Positions 51,685-61,567 of a stretch of 64,000 nt of DNA are shown one piece after another. The number at the start of each line of letters is the position of its first letter. Position 1 is the stretch's first letter. The stretch spans positions 329,002 to 393,001 of the forward strand of contig JACKBX010000006.1 in assembly GCA_020634375.1 (NCBI GenBank). The letters are read 5' to 3'. The position numbers were made by a program, and so were the translations under genes. A model generated the notes under the pieces. That model searched no databases. It saw nothing but the letters and a program-made list of their open reading frames with translations, and was not told the origin of the DNA. This DNA comes from Ardenticatenaceae bacterium. Its GTDB lineage: Bacteria; Chloroflexota; Anaerolineae; Promineifilales; Promineifilaceae.

Positions 51685-52746
51685 ATGGGTATATGGCGAA
51701 AGAGTTGGGATCGATTGCAGAAGGCGTGGGCGATTTACGTGCTACGGCCGTTACAGATTTTCACGGTAAGCCGTGTGGTTGAGCATGTGTCCGGGCCGTT
51801 GGATGTGCCCTACGCTGCCGACGAATTGATTGTGCTCTGTTTGGCGCGAGATGGTGAGCTGTACGTCAATTCCTTTATACAGCATTATGCCCGGCTAGGC
51901 GTTAAGCATATTTTCTTGCTGGATAATGGCTCAATAGACCGCACGGTGGAACTGGCGCATCAGTATCCTGGGGTCACGATTTTGCGTGCCCGGCTGCCGT
52001 TTCGGCGCTACAAGATGGCGATGCGCCATTACCTGGTGCGCCGTTTTGCACAGCCGCAGCGTTGGGCGCTGTATGTGGATATTGACGAACTGCTTGATTA
52101 CCCGTTTTCGCAGCAGGTTAGTCTGGGAGCCTGGTTGGGGTATTTACGGGAGCGGGGTTATACGGCCGTAATCGCCTACATGCTCGACATGTTCTCGGAT
52201 AAGCCTTTGACGGAAGTTGTCAGCGACGTGGATGATGACTTGATGGCCTTGTACCGCTGCTATGATATCAGCGACGTGGTGCGCATGGATTATTATTTCC
52301 CTCGCAATCACCTGCCGACGGATGCGTTGAAGGCGTATTTTGGCGGCATCCGCCGCACGTTGTTTGCCCCGGATGAGATTCGCTTTGTGCTCACCAAGCA
52401 CCCGCTATTTTTCCTGGATGGCAAGCTGAAGCCTTTGTTTGTGGATGAGCATTTTGTACGTGATGCGCGAATTGCGGATGTAACGGCCGTTCTCTTCCAC
52501 TACAAATTTTTAGGCGATTTTGCGGCACGCACGGTGCGTGCTGTGCAAGAAGAGAACTATCATACGCATTCTGAGGACTACAAAAAATATTTGCAGGTCA
52601 TCAACCAAAGCCCCGATATGCGTATCAAACGGGAAACTTCCCGCGAGTTCCAGGAGTTGAACGAGTTGATTGGAAACCAATTCCTGTACGTTTCGTCGGC
52701 TTACGAAGAGTGGGCCAGCACGAACGCGTCTGAGGTGCAGTCTTGA
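51685..52746 (+). CDS. Glycosyltransferase, Glyco_tranf_2_4-like
   Basis: A 353-residue GT-A-type transferase. The family opening CLARDGELYVNSFIQHYARL and LLDNGSIDRTVEL and the D-x-D in YVDIDELLDYP are visible. Related proteins include GT92-like enzymes. The start at 51685 (MGIWRK) is taken; a TTG at 51670 is also open. The next gene starts with TTG overlapping the stop (TTGA). It belongs to the surface-glycan run. Confidence 0.87.
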   Translation: MGIWRKSWDRLQKAWAIYVLRPLQIFTVSRVVEHVSGPLDVPYAADELIVLCLARDGELYVNSFIQHYARLGVKHIFLLDNGSIDRTVELAHQYPGVTILRARLPFRRYKMAMRHYLVRRFAQPQRWALYVDIDELLDYPFSQQVSLGAWLGYLRERGYTAVIAYMLDMFSDKPLTEVVSDVDDDLMALYRCYDISDVVRMDYYFPRNHLPTDALKAYFGGIRRTLFAPDEIRFVLTKHPLFFLDGKLKPLFVDEHFVRDARIADVTAVLFHYKFLGDFAARTVRAVQEENYHTHSEDYKKYLQVINQSPDMRIKRETSREFQELNELIGNQFLYVSSAYEEWASTNASEVQS

Positions 52747-53723
52747 GCAGTCAACCGACGCCTATATTTATCTTTTCCTTGCCGCGCTCCGGGTCTACTT
52801 TGTTGCAGCGGCTGCTGGCCGCCGATGCGCACATCGCGACGGTTTCGGAATCTCATTTGCTGCTGCCATTTTTGTATTCGCTGCGGGAGCAGGGCGTGTT
52901 TAGCGAGTACAATCATGCGTTCACGGCCTGGGCAATTCAGGAGTTTTGCCGCAATTTGCCGGGCGGTACAGCCGCCTACCTGGCGGAGATTCGAGACATG
53001 GCGCTGCGTTTGTACGGCCGTGCAGCCGGAGAGAATGTCACTTACTTTGTAGACAAAGCCGCTGCCTATCACCAGATAGCAGAAGAAGTTATACAAATGT
53101 TTCCTGAGGCCAGGGTCATCTTTCTTTGGCGCAACCCGCTGGCTGTGGCCGCTTCGTTGATGGAGTCGTGGAAGAACGGCCGTTGGAATCTGTTCGAGCA
53201 TGATGTGCGCTTGTATGAAGGAGTGATGCAGTTAACGGCCGTGCATGAGAAATATGCCGCCCAAGTACACGCACTGCGTTATGAGGATTTGCTCACACAA
53301 CCAGAAGTAGAGATGGAACGCATTTTTACCTATTTGCAGCTACCATTTGAGCGCCGCATATTGGATACATTTGCCCAGGTTTCGCTGCAAGGCCAGACAG
53401 GCGACATGGTGGGGATGGCACAGTATCACACACTTAACCGTGAACCCTTGCAAAAGTGGAAACGAACGTTAGCAAACCCGCTGCGTAAAATGTGGAGCGG
53501 CCGTTACTTGCGCACCCTCGGCTCGGAGCGCCTGGGGCAAATGGGTTATTCACTCGACGAACTGCTGCATGAACTTCGAGGCCTTCCCCCCAGCGGGCAA
53601 TACTTACCCTCCGACTTGTGGCGAATACCTTATGGCATAGCTTACCGTTACCTGGAGGGGCGCGTATTTAGCCATAAACTCAAACGTATTCGTGCTGGGC
53701 AGCGCGTTTTTGCTCACAAATAA
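52743..53723 (+). CDS. PAPS-dependent sulfotransferase
   Basis: A 326-residue sulfotransferase. The 5'-phosphosulfate loop FSLPRSGSTLLQRLL is near the N-terminus and the 3'-phosphate motif region VIFLWRNPLAVAASLMESW is in the middle. It moves sulfate from PAPS to a hydroxyl or amine, here most likely of the glycan made by the three upstream transferases. The TTG start at 52743 overlaps the previous stop (TTGA) and has GAGGTG 6 bases upstream. A strong bidirectional terminator follows at once. Substrate is inferred from context only. Confidence 0.9.
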   Translation: MSSQPTPIFIFSLPRSGSTLLQRLLAADAHIATVSESHLLLPFLYSLREQGVFSEYNHAFTAWAIQEFCRNLPGGTAAYLAEIRDMALRLYGRAAGENVTYFVDKAAAYHQIAEEVIQMFPEARVIFLWRNPLAVAASLMESWKNGRWNLFEHDVRLYEGVMQLTAVHEKYAAQVHALRYEDLLTQPEVEMERIFTYLQLPFERRILDTFAQVSLQGQTGDMVGMAQYHTLNREPLQKWKRTLANPLRKMWSGRYLRTLGSERLGQMGYSLDELLHELRGLPPSGQYLPSDLWRIPYGIAYRYLEGRVFSHKLKRIRAGQRVFAHK

Positions 53724-53748
53724 AAAAGCGCCGTTTATGGCGCTTTTT
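53723..53748. terminator. Bidirectional intrinsic terminator
   Basis: AAAAAGCGCC, six bases, GGCGCTTTTT, between the convergent sulfotransferase and sufT-like genes; A- and T-tracts on both sides. Confidence 0.88.
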
Positions 53749-53770
53749 ACTTGAGTTTTTGCTTGTAAAA

Positions 53771-54076
53771 CTAGAAAAGGCCCCAGTCTCCACCAGCACC
53801 CTCCTCCATCATGGAAGGATCCCACAATTCGGTGCCAACTTCTACTTCCACGTTGCCGTCCATTACACTGTTGCCTACAAGACGTACCTGCTCAATAAGC
53901 TGCGGCCCATATGGGCAAAAAGGTGTTGTCAAAATCATGGTGATCTTGGCAGAATTTTTCTCTTCGTCAATTTCTAGGTTTCTAACTAAACCTAATTCTA
54001 CAATGTTGAGGCCAATTTCTGGATCAATGACACTCCGTAATGTTTCCAGAAGCTCTTCTTCTTTACTGACGATCAT
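53771..54076 (-). CDS. sufT: SufT-like iron-sulfur assembly factor (MIP18/DUF59)
   Basis: A 101-residue MIP18/DUF59 protein. Family features are VIDPEIGLNIVELGLV and MILTTPFCPYGPQL with the key cysteine. Such proteins (SufT, PaaD-like) help mature Fe-S clusters. The start at 54076 (MIVSKE) has GAGGGG 5 bases upstream; the longer frame from 54151 overlaps sufR. It lies 11 bases after sufR on the same strand, diverging from the main suf operon. Confidence 0.88.
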   Translation of the reverse strand: MIVSKEEELLETLRSVIDPEIGLNIVELGLVRNLEIDEEKNSAKITMILTTPFCPYGPQLIEQVRLVGNSVMDGNVEVEVGTELWDPSMMEEGAGGDWGLF

Positions 54077-54087
54077 GTTACCCCTCG

Positions 54088-54738
54088 TTATGAATTGGCT
54101 GTCGCGTCTGCAATTGAGAATTGACAGCAATCGGCTCCTTGTACCATGCAACTGTGTTGTCGGATAGGCGCTTGTACCACATGGGCTATTAGCTCCGTAT
54201 CAAAAGTACAAATTTCAATGTGTTCCTGACCAATGGAATAGTATGGGCAGTTATATTCCGTGAGGCTGTACCCATCTTCAGTCTTTTCCCACCGAGCCAG
54301 AAAACCTTCTTCTTCTAATAAGCTGACCAAATAGTCCAGGCGTTTTTCAATGGGCTGCCCTTCAAAATAGGGCCGATGGTCGTCCACAACAGTTTGCACA
54401 ACGCCTTTGAATACTTGATCGATAGCCTCGCTGGGCATGACGGCTTTTAGTTCTTCAAGCAGACGTGTAGTGAGGCGTACATATCGTTTGGGGAATAATT
54501 CCTGGCCTTGTTCGCTAAGGCTGTAGACATAGTAGGGTCTGCCTACTTTGCGGCGTACACTGTTCGACTCAATCAGCCCTTCTGCCTGTAATGAGTTGAG
54601 GTGATGGCGAACTGTAACAGGTGAGACATTTGCTGCTTCAGCCAAGTCTTCTACCTTTGCTTGCCGTGAAGCTTTAATAGTCTCTAATATTATCTCTCTT
54701 GTGCTTTTTCTATGGTTATTGCCTGTTATTTTCACCAT
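54088..54738 (-). CDS. sufR: SufR-like Fe-S-sensing transcriptional regulator
   Basis: A 216-residue DNA-binding protein. The N-terminal winged HTH (VEDLAEAANVSPVTVRHHLN) is followed by GRPYYVYSLSEQGQELFP, a dimer region and a C-terminal cysteine-rich part: YNCPYYSIG, IEICTFD, HSCMVQGADCCQF. These cysteines match the [4Fe-4S] ligand region of SufR, which represses suf genes when clusters are sufficient. It diverges from sufC across 205 bases holding a promoter for each direction and an inverted repeat over the sufC -10. Assignment is strong from domains plus context. Confidence 0.9.
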   Translation of the reverse strand: MVKITGNNHRKSTREIILETIKASRQAKVEDLAEAANVSPVTVRHHLNSLQAEGLIESNSVRRKVGRPYYVYSLSEQGQELFPKRYVRLTTRLLEELKAVMPSEAIDQVFKGVVQTVVDDHRPYFEGQPIEKRLDYLVSLLEEEGFLARWEKTEDGYSLTEYNCPYYSIGQEHIEICTFDTELIAHVVQAPIRQHSCMVQGADCCQFSIADATANS

Positions 54739-54774
54739 TAGAATCCCTTACTAAACAGGTTACACTCGTTTCGG

Positions 54775-54803
54775 ATTATAGCAATGGGTGGGGAAATTGT
54801 CAA
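54775..54803 (-). promoter_or_regulatory. Consensus sigma-70 promoter of sufR-sufT
   Basis: On the minus strand TTGACA, 17 bases, TATAAT: a perfect match to the bacterial consensus, about 40 bases before the sufR start. Confidence 0.8.
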
Positions 54804-54836
54804 TTCTTGCTATTATTATTATTTTTATCATAAATA

Positions 54837-54865
54837 TTGACGAGGCTAAACGGGTGTGTTAGAAT
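54837..54865 (+). promoter_or_regulatory. Sigma-70 promoter of the sufCBD operon
   Basis: TTGACG, 17 bases, TAGAAT, about 80 bases before the sufC start. Confidence 0.75.
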
Positions 54866-54871
54866 TCACAC
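54854..54871. promoter_or_regulatory. Inverted repeat GTGTG-N8-CACAC, candidate SufR operator
   Basis: It overlaps the -10 box of the suf promoter, where a repressor would block RNA polymerase. An AAACG(A/G)GTGT sequence also recurs in the sufR leader. The link to SufR is inference. Confidence 0.5.
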
Positions 54872-54943
54872 GTTAAAATAGAGGTTAATATCTTGTCCAT
54901 TGGAAGGGCATGTCTAATTTTTTATAGGAGCTGACAAACCGTA

Positions 54944-55723
54944 ATGACCGCTTTAGAAGTCAAGAATCTGCATGTATCTATTGGCGATCAGCCAATTCTT
55001 AAGGGCATTGATTTGCTTATCAAGTCTGGCGAAGTTCATGCGTTAATGGGGCCAAATGGCTCAGGAAAAAGTACGCTGGCCTATACACTGGCCGGACATC
55101 CAGCTTACGAACCAAGCGCCGGGCAGGCAATTTTTGGTGGTGAAGATTTGCTGGAAATGGAAGCCGATGAGCGTTCGCGTGCTGGGCTGTTTTTGGCGTT
55201 TCAGTACCCGGCATCGGTGCCGGGAGTGACATTGGCTAAGTTTTTGCGTCAGACGATTAATTCACGTCGCCAGGCTGTTAATCCTGAGGATAAGGGAATT
55301 TCTATTCCCGCTTTCCGTCGTTTGTTAAAGGAAAAGATGGATATGTTGGGGATTGATCATAAGTTTGCTGGCCGTTACCTGAATGAAGGTTTTTCGGGTG
55401 GCGAGAAGAAACGGGTGGAGATTCTGCAAATGGCGACGGTGGAACCGAAGATTGCCATTATGGATGAGACGGATTCTGGCCTGGATATTGATGCGCTGCG
55501 TATTGTGTCTGAAGGTGCGATGCGGTTGAAGGAAGAGTTGGGCATGGGTATTTTGGTCATTACGCATTACCAGCGGATTTTGAATTATATTAACCCGGAC
55601 TATGTGCATATTATGTTGAACGGCCGTATCGTGGAAAGCGGTGGCCCCGATTTGGCATTGAAACTGGAAGAGCGCGGGTACGATTGGATTCGTGAAAAGC
55701 ACGGTGCGTTAGAGGAGGCCTGA
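54944..55723 (+). CDS. sufC: SUF system ATPase
   Basis: A 259-residue ABC-type ATPase. Walker A GPNGSGKSTLAY, the ABC signature FSGGEKKRVEILQM and Walker B AIMDETDSGLDIDAL, typical of SufC, are visible. It binds SufB and SufD and drives the conformational change during cluster assembly in the cytoplasm. AGGAG is 10 bases before the ATG. It is the first gene of the operon and lies one base before sufB. Confidence 0.96.
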   Translation: MTALEVKNLHVSIGDQPILKGIDLLIKSGEVHALMGPNGSGKSTLAYTLAGHPAYEPSAGQAIFGGEDLLEMEADERSRAGLFLAFQYPASVPGVTLAKFLRQTINSRRQAVNPEDKGISIPAFRRLLKEKMDMLGIDHKFAGRYLNEGFSGGEKKRVEILQMATVEPKIAIMDETDSGLDIDALRIVSEGAMRLKEELGMGILVITHYQRILNYINPDYVHIMLNGRIVESGGPDLALKLEERGYDWIREKHGALEEA

Positions 55724-55724
55724 T

Positions 55725-57158
55725 ATGGCTGATGTAACACGTGAATTGACAGAAGAGGAAATCGTTGCTGACGTCAATCAGGATTATGCTGAGAAGTACG
55801 GATTTTCTGATGTTGAAGATTATGTTTTTAAGGCTGAAAAGGGGCTGACTGAAGAGATTGTCCGTGCCATTTCTAAGATGAAAAATGAACCGGAATGGAT
55901 GCTTGAGTTTCGGTTGAAGGGGTACGAACATTATTTGCAACGGCCGTTGCCCGAATGGGGGCCTGACCTGCACCAAATTGATTTTGATGACATCTATTAC
56001 TACATCAAACCAACGAATGATCAGAGTGATTCTTGGGATGATGTGCCTGATAGCATCAAAAATACATTTGATAAACTGGGTATTCCTGAAGCAGAGCAAA
56101 AATTCCTTTCTGGTGTTGGCGCCCAATATGAATCAGAAATGATTTACCACAACATCAAGAAAGAGTTGGAAGAGCAGGGCGTGATTTTTCTGGGGATGGA
56201 TGATGCGTTACAAAAACATCCTGACCTGGTGAAGCAATATTTCAACACGATTATTCCCTACACCGACAACAAATTCTCGGCGTTGAACACGGCCGTTTGG
56301 TCAGGTGGCAGCTTTATCTATGTGCCGCCTGGGGTGCATGTGGAAATGCCACTACAGGCTTACTTCCGCATCAACGCCAAAAATATGGGGCAGTTCGAGC
56401 GCACGCTGATTATCGTGGATGAGGGCGCATACGTTCACTATGTTGAGGGCTGTACTGCACCCATTTACTCCTCCGATTCTTTCCATTCAGGCGTCATTGA
56501 GATTTATGTTAAGAAAGGGGCACGCTGCCGTTACTCCACCATTCAAAACTGGTCTACCAACGTCTACAATTTGGTGACGCAGCGGGCCATCGCCGAAGAA
56601 AATGCCACGATGGAATGGGTGGATGCCAATCTTGGCTCGAAAATTACGATGAAATACCCGTCCGTATTTTTGAGAGGCGAAGGAGCGCATGGCGAGGTTT
56701 TGTCTATCGCTTTTGCTTCTGAGGGACAGCAGCAAGACGCGGGGGGCAAGGTTGTCCATTTAGCACCTAATACCACCAGCCGCATCATTTCCAAATCGAT
56801 TTGTCAAAAGGGCGGCCGTTCCTCATATCGTGGCTTGCTCAAGGTGAAAGAAGGGTCGGACAATGTGAAGTCCAACGTGGTTTGTGATGCACTCTTGTTG
56901 GATGAGCACAGCCGTTCCGATACCTATCCCTATATTGAGATTGACGAGCAAGATGTGACCATTGGTCATGAAGCGTCGGTGAGTAAGGTCGGTGAAGAGC
57001 AGTTGTTTTACCTGATGAGCCGAGGTATTTCCGAACAGATGGCGATTTCAATGATTGTAAATGGTTTCCTGGATCCGCTGGTCAAGGAACTGCCAATGGA
57101 GTACGCCATTGAAATGAACCGGTTGATTCAGTTGCAAATGGAAGGATCGATTGGATAA
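55725..57158 (+). CDS. sufB: Fe-S cluster assembly scaffold SufB
   Basis: A 477-residue SufB, with the N-terminal helical EPEWMLEFRLKGYEHYLQR, the beta-helix core and the C-terminal cysteine region SNVVCDALLLDE followed by FYLMSRGIS. It accepts sulfur from SufS/SufU and builds a nascent cluster with SufC and SufD. The ATG follows the sufC stop by one base, with GAGGAGG just upstream. The length is typical. An AT-rich hairpin separates it from sufD. Confidence 0.96.
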   Translation: MADVTRELTEEEIVADVNQDYAEKYGFSDVEDYVFKAEKGLTEEIVRAISKMKNEPEWMLEFRLKGYEHYLQRPLPEWGPDLHQIDFDDIYYYIKPTNDQSDSWDDVPDSIKNTFDKLGIPEAEQKFLSGVGAQYESEMIYHNIKKELEEQGVIFLGMDDALQKHPDLVKQYFNTIIPYTDNKFSALNTAVWSGGSFIYVPPGVHVEMPLQAYFRINAKNMGQFERTLIIVDEGAYVHYVEGCTAPIYSSDSFHSGVIEIYVKKGARCRYSTIQNWSTNVYNLVTQRAIAEENATMEWVDANLGSKITMKYPSVFLRGEGAHGEVLSIAFASEGQQQDAGGKVVHLAPNTTSRIISKSICQKGGRSSYRGLLKVKEGSDNVKSNVVCDALLLDEHSRSDTYPYIEIDEQDVTIGHEASVSKVGEEQLFYLMSRGISEQMAISMIVNGFLDPLVKELPMEYAIEMNRLIQLQMEGSIG

Positions 57159-57160
57159 AG

Positions 57161-57217
57161 AAATAATGAATAACGAATGATTAATAATTAATCGTTCACT
57201 ATTCATTATTCATTATT
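57161..57217. repeat. AT-rich hairpin of AATAATGAATA units
   Basis: AATAATGAATA...GATTAAT pairs with ATTAATCG...TATTCATTATT. It fills the sufB-sufD gap and is related to the element at 44459. It may tune relative expression of the two genes. Confidence 0.8.
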
Positions 57218-57222
57218 TTGCT

Positions 57223-58521
57223 ATGAATACATTTACCAAAGAAGCAGTACAAAAACTATCGGCATCCCTGAATGAACCCGAATGGATGCTTGAGTTTCGG
57301 CTGAAGGCCTTTGAGATTTATGAAAATACGCCGATGCCGACGACAAAGGATGAAGCCTGGCGGCGGACGAATCTGCGCCAGATGAAATTTGATGAATTTG
57401 GCCCTTCTATTAACGGGGATGCGGCTACGGATGCGGCGCTGCCTTCTTTTTTGAATCAGCAGTTGACAGCCGATGAAACCGGCGGCAATTTGCTGCAGGT
57501 GGATGGCGTAACACGTGATTATGAATTAAGCGAGGCATTGCAGGCGCAGGGTGTGATTTTTTGTGATATGCACACGGCCGTTTCCCAACACCCCGATCTC
57601 GTGCAAAAATACTTCATGACCGAGGGCGTGTCTGTGAGCGAGGGCAAATTTGCGGCATTGCACGGCGCATTTTGGCGCGGCGGCACATTCCTCTACGTGC
57701 CTAAAAACACAAAAGCAGCCGCCCCCCTGCACTCGGTGTTGTGGAATGAGAACGGCCGTACCTTTACACATACGCTGGTTGTTTTAGAAGTCGGATCTGA
57801 GGCCATTTTTATGGACGAATACGCCTCTGGCAACAGCGACGCGCAAGGTTTTCACAATGGCGTCGTTGAACTGCTGGTGGGCGATAACGCCAACCTGATC
57901 TATGCCGGCCTGCAAGATTTTGGTGCAAATATGTGGCAGTTCAACCACGAGCGCGGTCGCGTAGGGCGCGACGGCAAGCTGGACTGGGTGACGAGCATGA
58001 TGGGCACGCGCCTCACCAAAGCGTTCCAGACAATGGAACTGGATCAGCCAGGCTCATGGGGTCGGATGTCGGGCATTTTCTTCACGAACGGCCGTCAACA
58101 TCTCGATTTGGACACCCAGCAAAATCACAACGCCGGCAACACCGTCAGCGATTTGCTCTACAAAGGAGCGCTGAAAGATCGGTCGCGCACCGTGTGGCAG
58201 GGCATGATCAAAGCACTGCCCGGTTCGCAAAAGATTGATGGGTTTCAGGCTAACCGTAACTTGATGCTGGACAGAACTGCCCGCGCCGATTCAATTCCTG
58301 GCCTGGAAATTGAAGCGGATGACGTGAAATGTACCCATGCGTCAGCCATTGGCAAGCTGGACCCGGAAGAGATTTTTTACTTGATGAGCCGCGGGATTCC
58401 ACGTAATACGGCCGTTGAAATGTCCGTACAAGGTTTCTTCGATCCACTCATGCGCCGTATCCCCTTTGAAGGCATTCGTGACCGCATTTTTGGACGCATT
58501 GTCGAAAAAATTAACATGTAA
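57223..58521 (+). CDS. sufD: Fe-S cluster assembly protein SufD
   Basis: A 432-residue SufB/SufD-family protein. It keeps the EPEWMLEFRLKAFE opening shared with SufB, and DEAWRRTNLRQMKFDEF, typical of SufD. The C-terminal ADDVKCTHASAIGKLDPEEIFYLMSRGIP contains the histidine proposed to bind iron. It forms the SufBC2D complex. No Shine-Dalgarno is seen in the AT-rich leader. An intrinsic terminator follows at 58525. Confidence 0.95.
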   Translation: MNTFTKEAVQKLSASLNEPEWMLEFRLKAFEIYENTPMPTTKDEAWRRTNLRQMKFDEFGPSINGDAATDAALPSFLNQQLTADETGGNLLQVDGVTRDYELSEALQAQGVIFCDMHTAVSQHPDLVQKYFMTEGVSVSEGKFAALHGAFWRGGTFLYVPKNTKAAAPLHSVLWNENGRTFTHTLVVLEVGSEAIFMDEYASGNSDAQGFHNGVVELLVGDNANLIYAGLQDFGANMWQFNHERGRVGRDGKLDWVTSMMGTRLTKAFQTMELDQPGSWGRMSGIFFTNGRQHLDLDTQQNHNAGNTVSDLLYKGALKDRSRTVWQGMIKALPGSQKIDGFQANRNLMLDRTARADSIPGLEIEADDVKCTHASAIGKLDPEEIFYLMSRGIPRNTAVEMSVQGFFDPLMRRIPFEGIRDRIFGRIVEKINM

Positions 58522-58524
58522 ACC

Positions 58525-58558
58525 AAACCCGTCAGGTTACTCAATCTGGCGGGTTTTT
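58525..58558 (+). terminator. Intrinsic terminator after sufD
   Basis: AAACCCGTCAG and CTGGCGGGTTT around a 10-base loop, then T. It runs up to the start of the sulfurtransferase gene, so some readthrough or a promoter after it is needed for the next genes. Confidence 0.8.
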
Positions 58559-58574
58559 GATGGGAAGGTGTGTG

Positions 58575-59444
58575 ATGAGTGACAAAGGATATATCCACCC
58601 AGAGGTGTTAGTCAGCACAGATTGGGTTGCGCAAAACCTGCACAACACCGATCAGGTGCGCCTGGTGGAGTCCAACGAAGACCTGTTATTGTACAGCACC
58701 GGGCACATTCCCAACGCTGCGCACATTGATTGGATTGCTGATTTGAATGATGCTATCCGCCGCGATTATTTGAGTGAGGCTGAATTTGCCGCACTGATGT
58801 CACGGAACGGCATCCAGAATGACACGACCGTCGTGTTTTATGGCGACAAAAATAATTGGTGGGCTTGCTATGCTTTTTGGGTTTTCAAGCTCTTTGGGCA
58901 TCAGAACTGCCGAATTATGGATGGCGGCCGTAAAAAATGGCTGGATGAAGGGCGCGAGTTGACACGGGAGAAACCAAGTTTTGCGGCCACGAATTATGTG
59001 CCTGCTGCCCGCGCCGATTACAAAATTCGTGCCTTCCGCGACCAGGTGCTGGCGCATGTAAATGCGGGGCAGCCGTTGGTGGATGTGCGCAGCCCGCAAG
59101 AATTTAGCGGCGAACTGCTGCATATGCCCGGCTCTCCGCAAGAGGGGGCTTTGCGCGGCGGCCACATTAAAGGGGCGGCGAGCGTGCCCTGGAGCCGTGC
59201 GGTGGCCGAGGATGGGACGTTTAAGACGGCCGTTGACCTCCGCGCCATCTACGAAACAGAAAAAGGACTGCGCCCGGACAACAACGTCATCGCTTATTGC
59301 CGTATTGGTGAGCGTAGTTCGCATACCTGGTTTGTCCTCACCTACTTGTTGGGCTACCCCAACGTGCGCAATTACGATGGTTCGTGGACGGAGTGGGGGA
59401 ATTTGGTGGGGGTTCCCATCGAGAATCCTTCGAAGCAAGCGTAA
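58575..59444 (+). CDS. Thiosulfate/3-mercaptopyruvate sulfurtransferase (tandem rhodanese)
   Basis: A 289-residue two-domain rhodanese. The N-terminal inactive domain contains GHIPNAAHIDWIADL and FYGDKNNWWACYAFW; the C-terminal active domain contains LVDVRSPQEFSG, GHIKGAASVPWS and active-site loop AYCRIGERSSH (Cys242). It moves sulfane sulfur from thiosulfate or mercaptopyruvate. The start at 58575 (MSDKGY) has GAAGGTG upstream. Lying between sufD and sufS, it may supply sulfur to cluster assembly; that is inferred from position. Confidence 0.92.
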   Translation: MSDKGYIHPEVLVSTDWVAQNLHNTDQVRLVESNEDLLLYSTGHIPNAAHIDWIADLNDAIRRDYLSEAEFAALMSRNGIQNDTTVVFYGDKNNWWACYAFWVFKLFGHQNCRIMDGGRKKWLDEGRELTREKPSFAATNYVPAARADYKIRAFRDQVLAHVNAGQPLVDVRSPQEFSGELLHMPGSPQEGALRGGHIKGAASVPWSRAVAEDGTFKTAVDLRAIYETEKGLRPDNNVIAYCRIGERSSHTWFVLTYLLGYPNVRNYDGSWTEWGNLVGVPIENPSKQA

Positions 59445-59451
59445 CGAAACG

Positions 59452-59477
59452 AGCCGGGGTAACTCCCGGCTTTTTTT
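59452..59477 (+). terminator. Intrinsic terminator after the sulfurtransferase
   Basis: AGCCGGG, six bases, CCCGGCT, then seven T. Confidence 0.9.
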
Positions 59478-59588
59478 ATTTCCTGCTTGCCAATCCCTCT
59501 GTTCTTGGTTAATCTCCTACAAAAATAATGGTTGGTGATTGAGCCTTTCAATCTCCAACTATCAATCCCCTATTACCGAGATGAGTTT

Positions 59589-60815
<1,227 letters not shown>

Positions 60816-60835
60816 TGCAAAAAAGCTAGAGTTAG

Positions 60836-60885
60836 AGCTAACTAGAGATAGAGGAAGATGCGCAACTCCATCTCTAGTTCTAGCT
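60836..60885. repeat. Long hairpin AGCTAACTAGAGAT / ATCTCTAGTTCTAGCT
   Basis: Ten-base perfect stem extended by AGCTA arms, between sufS and sufU. No T-tract, so termination is uncertain. Confidence 0.75.
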
Positions 60886-60943
60886 GCAAATTTGCCAGAA
60901 CCGGTATAATAACGGTAATCCGCCTGGCGCAAGAGGTGTACCA

Positions 60944-61351
60944 ATGGATAGTAGTATGTATCGTGAACAAATTATTGACCTGTATGAGAATCCCCTCAAC
61001 TATGGGGAGTTAGACCCGGCCGATTTTTCCTACGAAGAGGACAATCCGCTTTGTGGTGATGTTATTCGCATTGATGTGCGCCTGGATGAGCAAAACCGTG
61101 TGGCTGAGGTTGCCTGGAGTGGTGATGGCTGCGCAATTAGCCAGGCTTCTGCCTCTTTACTCACTGAAGAAATCAAGGGTCTGACTCTGGATGAGGTGAA
61201 AGCATTTCCCAAAGAGACGCTGCTGGAATTGATTGGCGTTCAGCTGAGCATGGCCCGTGTCAAGTGCGCCCTTTTGTCGCTCAAGGTGTTGAAGGCTGGT
61301 GCTTATGGTTTACCTGATCCAGAGGAAATCCATCCAGGGCACAAAGAATGA
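60944..61351 (+). CDS. sufU: SufU-type Fe-S scaffold/sulfur carrier
   Basis: A 135-residue IscU/SufU protein with the three conserved cysteines in NPLCGDVIRI, GDGCAISQASASLL and RVKCALL. The second half has the spacer typical of SufU, the zinc-bound partner that takes persulfide sulfur from SufS. GAGGTG before the ATG supports this start. It completes the set: SufC-B-D scaffold, SufS and SufU donors, SufT and SufR. Confidence 0.94.
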   Translation: MDSSMYREQIIDLYENPLNYGELDPADFSYEEDNPLCGDVIRIDVRLDEQNRVAEVAWSGDGCAISQASASLLTEEIKGLTLDEVKAFPKETLLELIGVQLSMARVKCALLSLKVLKAGAYGLPDPEEIHPGHKE

Positions 61352-61455
61352 AATATGAAGCGCAAAACGTGAATAGAAATCCTTTGCGTTTCTTGAAGAT
61401 GTTTAGTGAAGGTGGGCGTGGCTGATGGGGGGCTGATCTAACCCTCTCTTTTTGT

Positions 61456-61484
61456 TTGACAGGATATTACAAATTCCCTATATT
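61456..61484 (+). promoter_or_regulatory. Sigma-70 promoter of the gyrA-family gene
   Basis: TTGACA, 17 bases, TATATT, about 80 bases before the start. The 216-base gap from sufU holds nothing else apart from one ACGGCCGT copy near 61540. Confidence 0.75.
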
Positions 61485-61567
61485 TGCATTTGGCTTTAGA
61501 ACAAAATTCCTACAATTTGGGCTTGGCTGTCACACTAAGAACGGCCGTCAAGCAACTTCGGGTAAAC

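Noticed and set aside
61352..61567. Small gene or RNA between sufU and gyrA
   Set aside because: Only a promoter and one ACGGCCGT copy were seen; no tRNA fold or convincing short frame.
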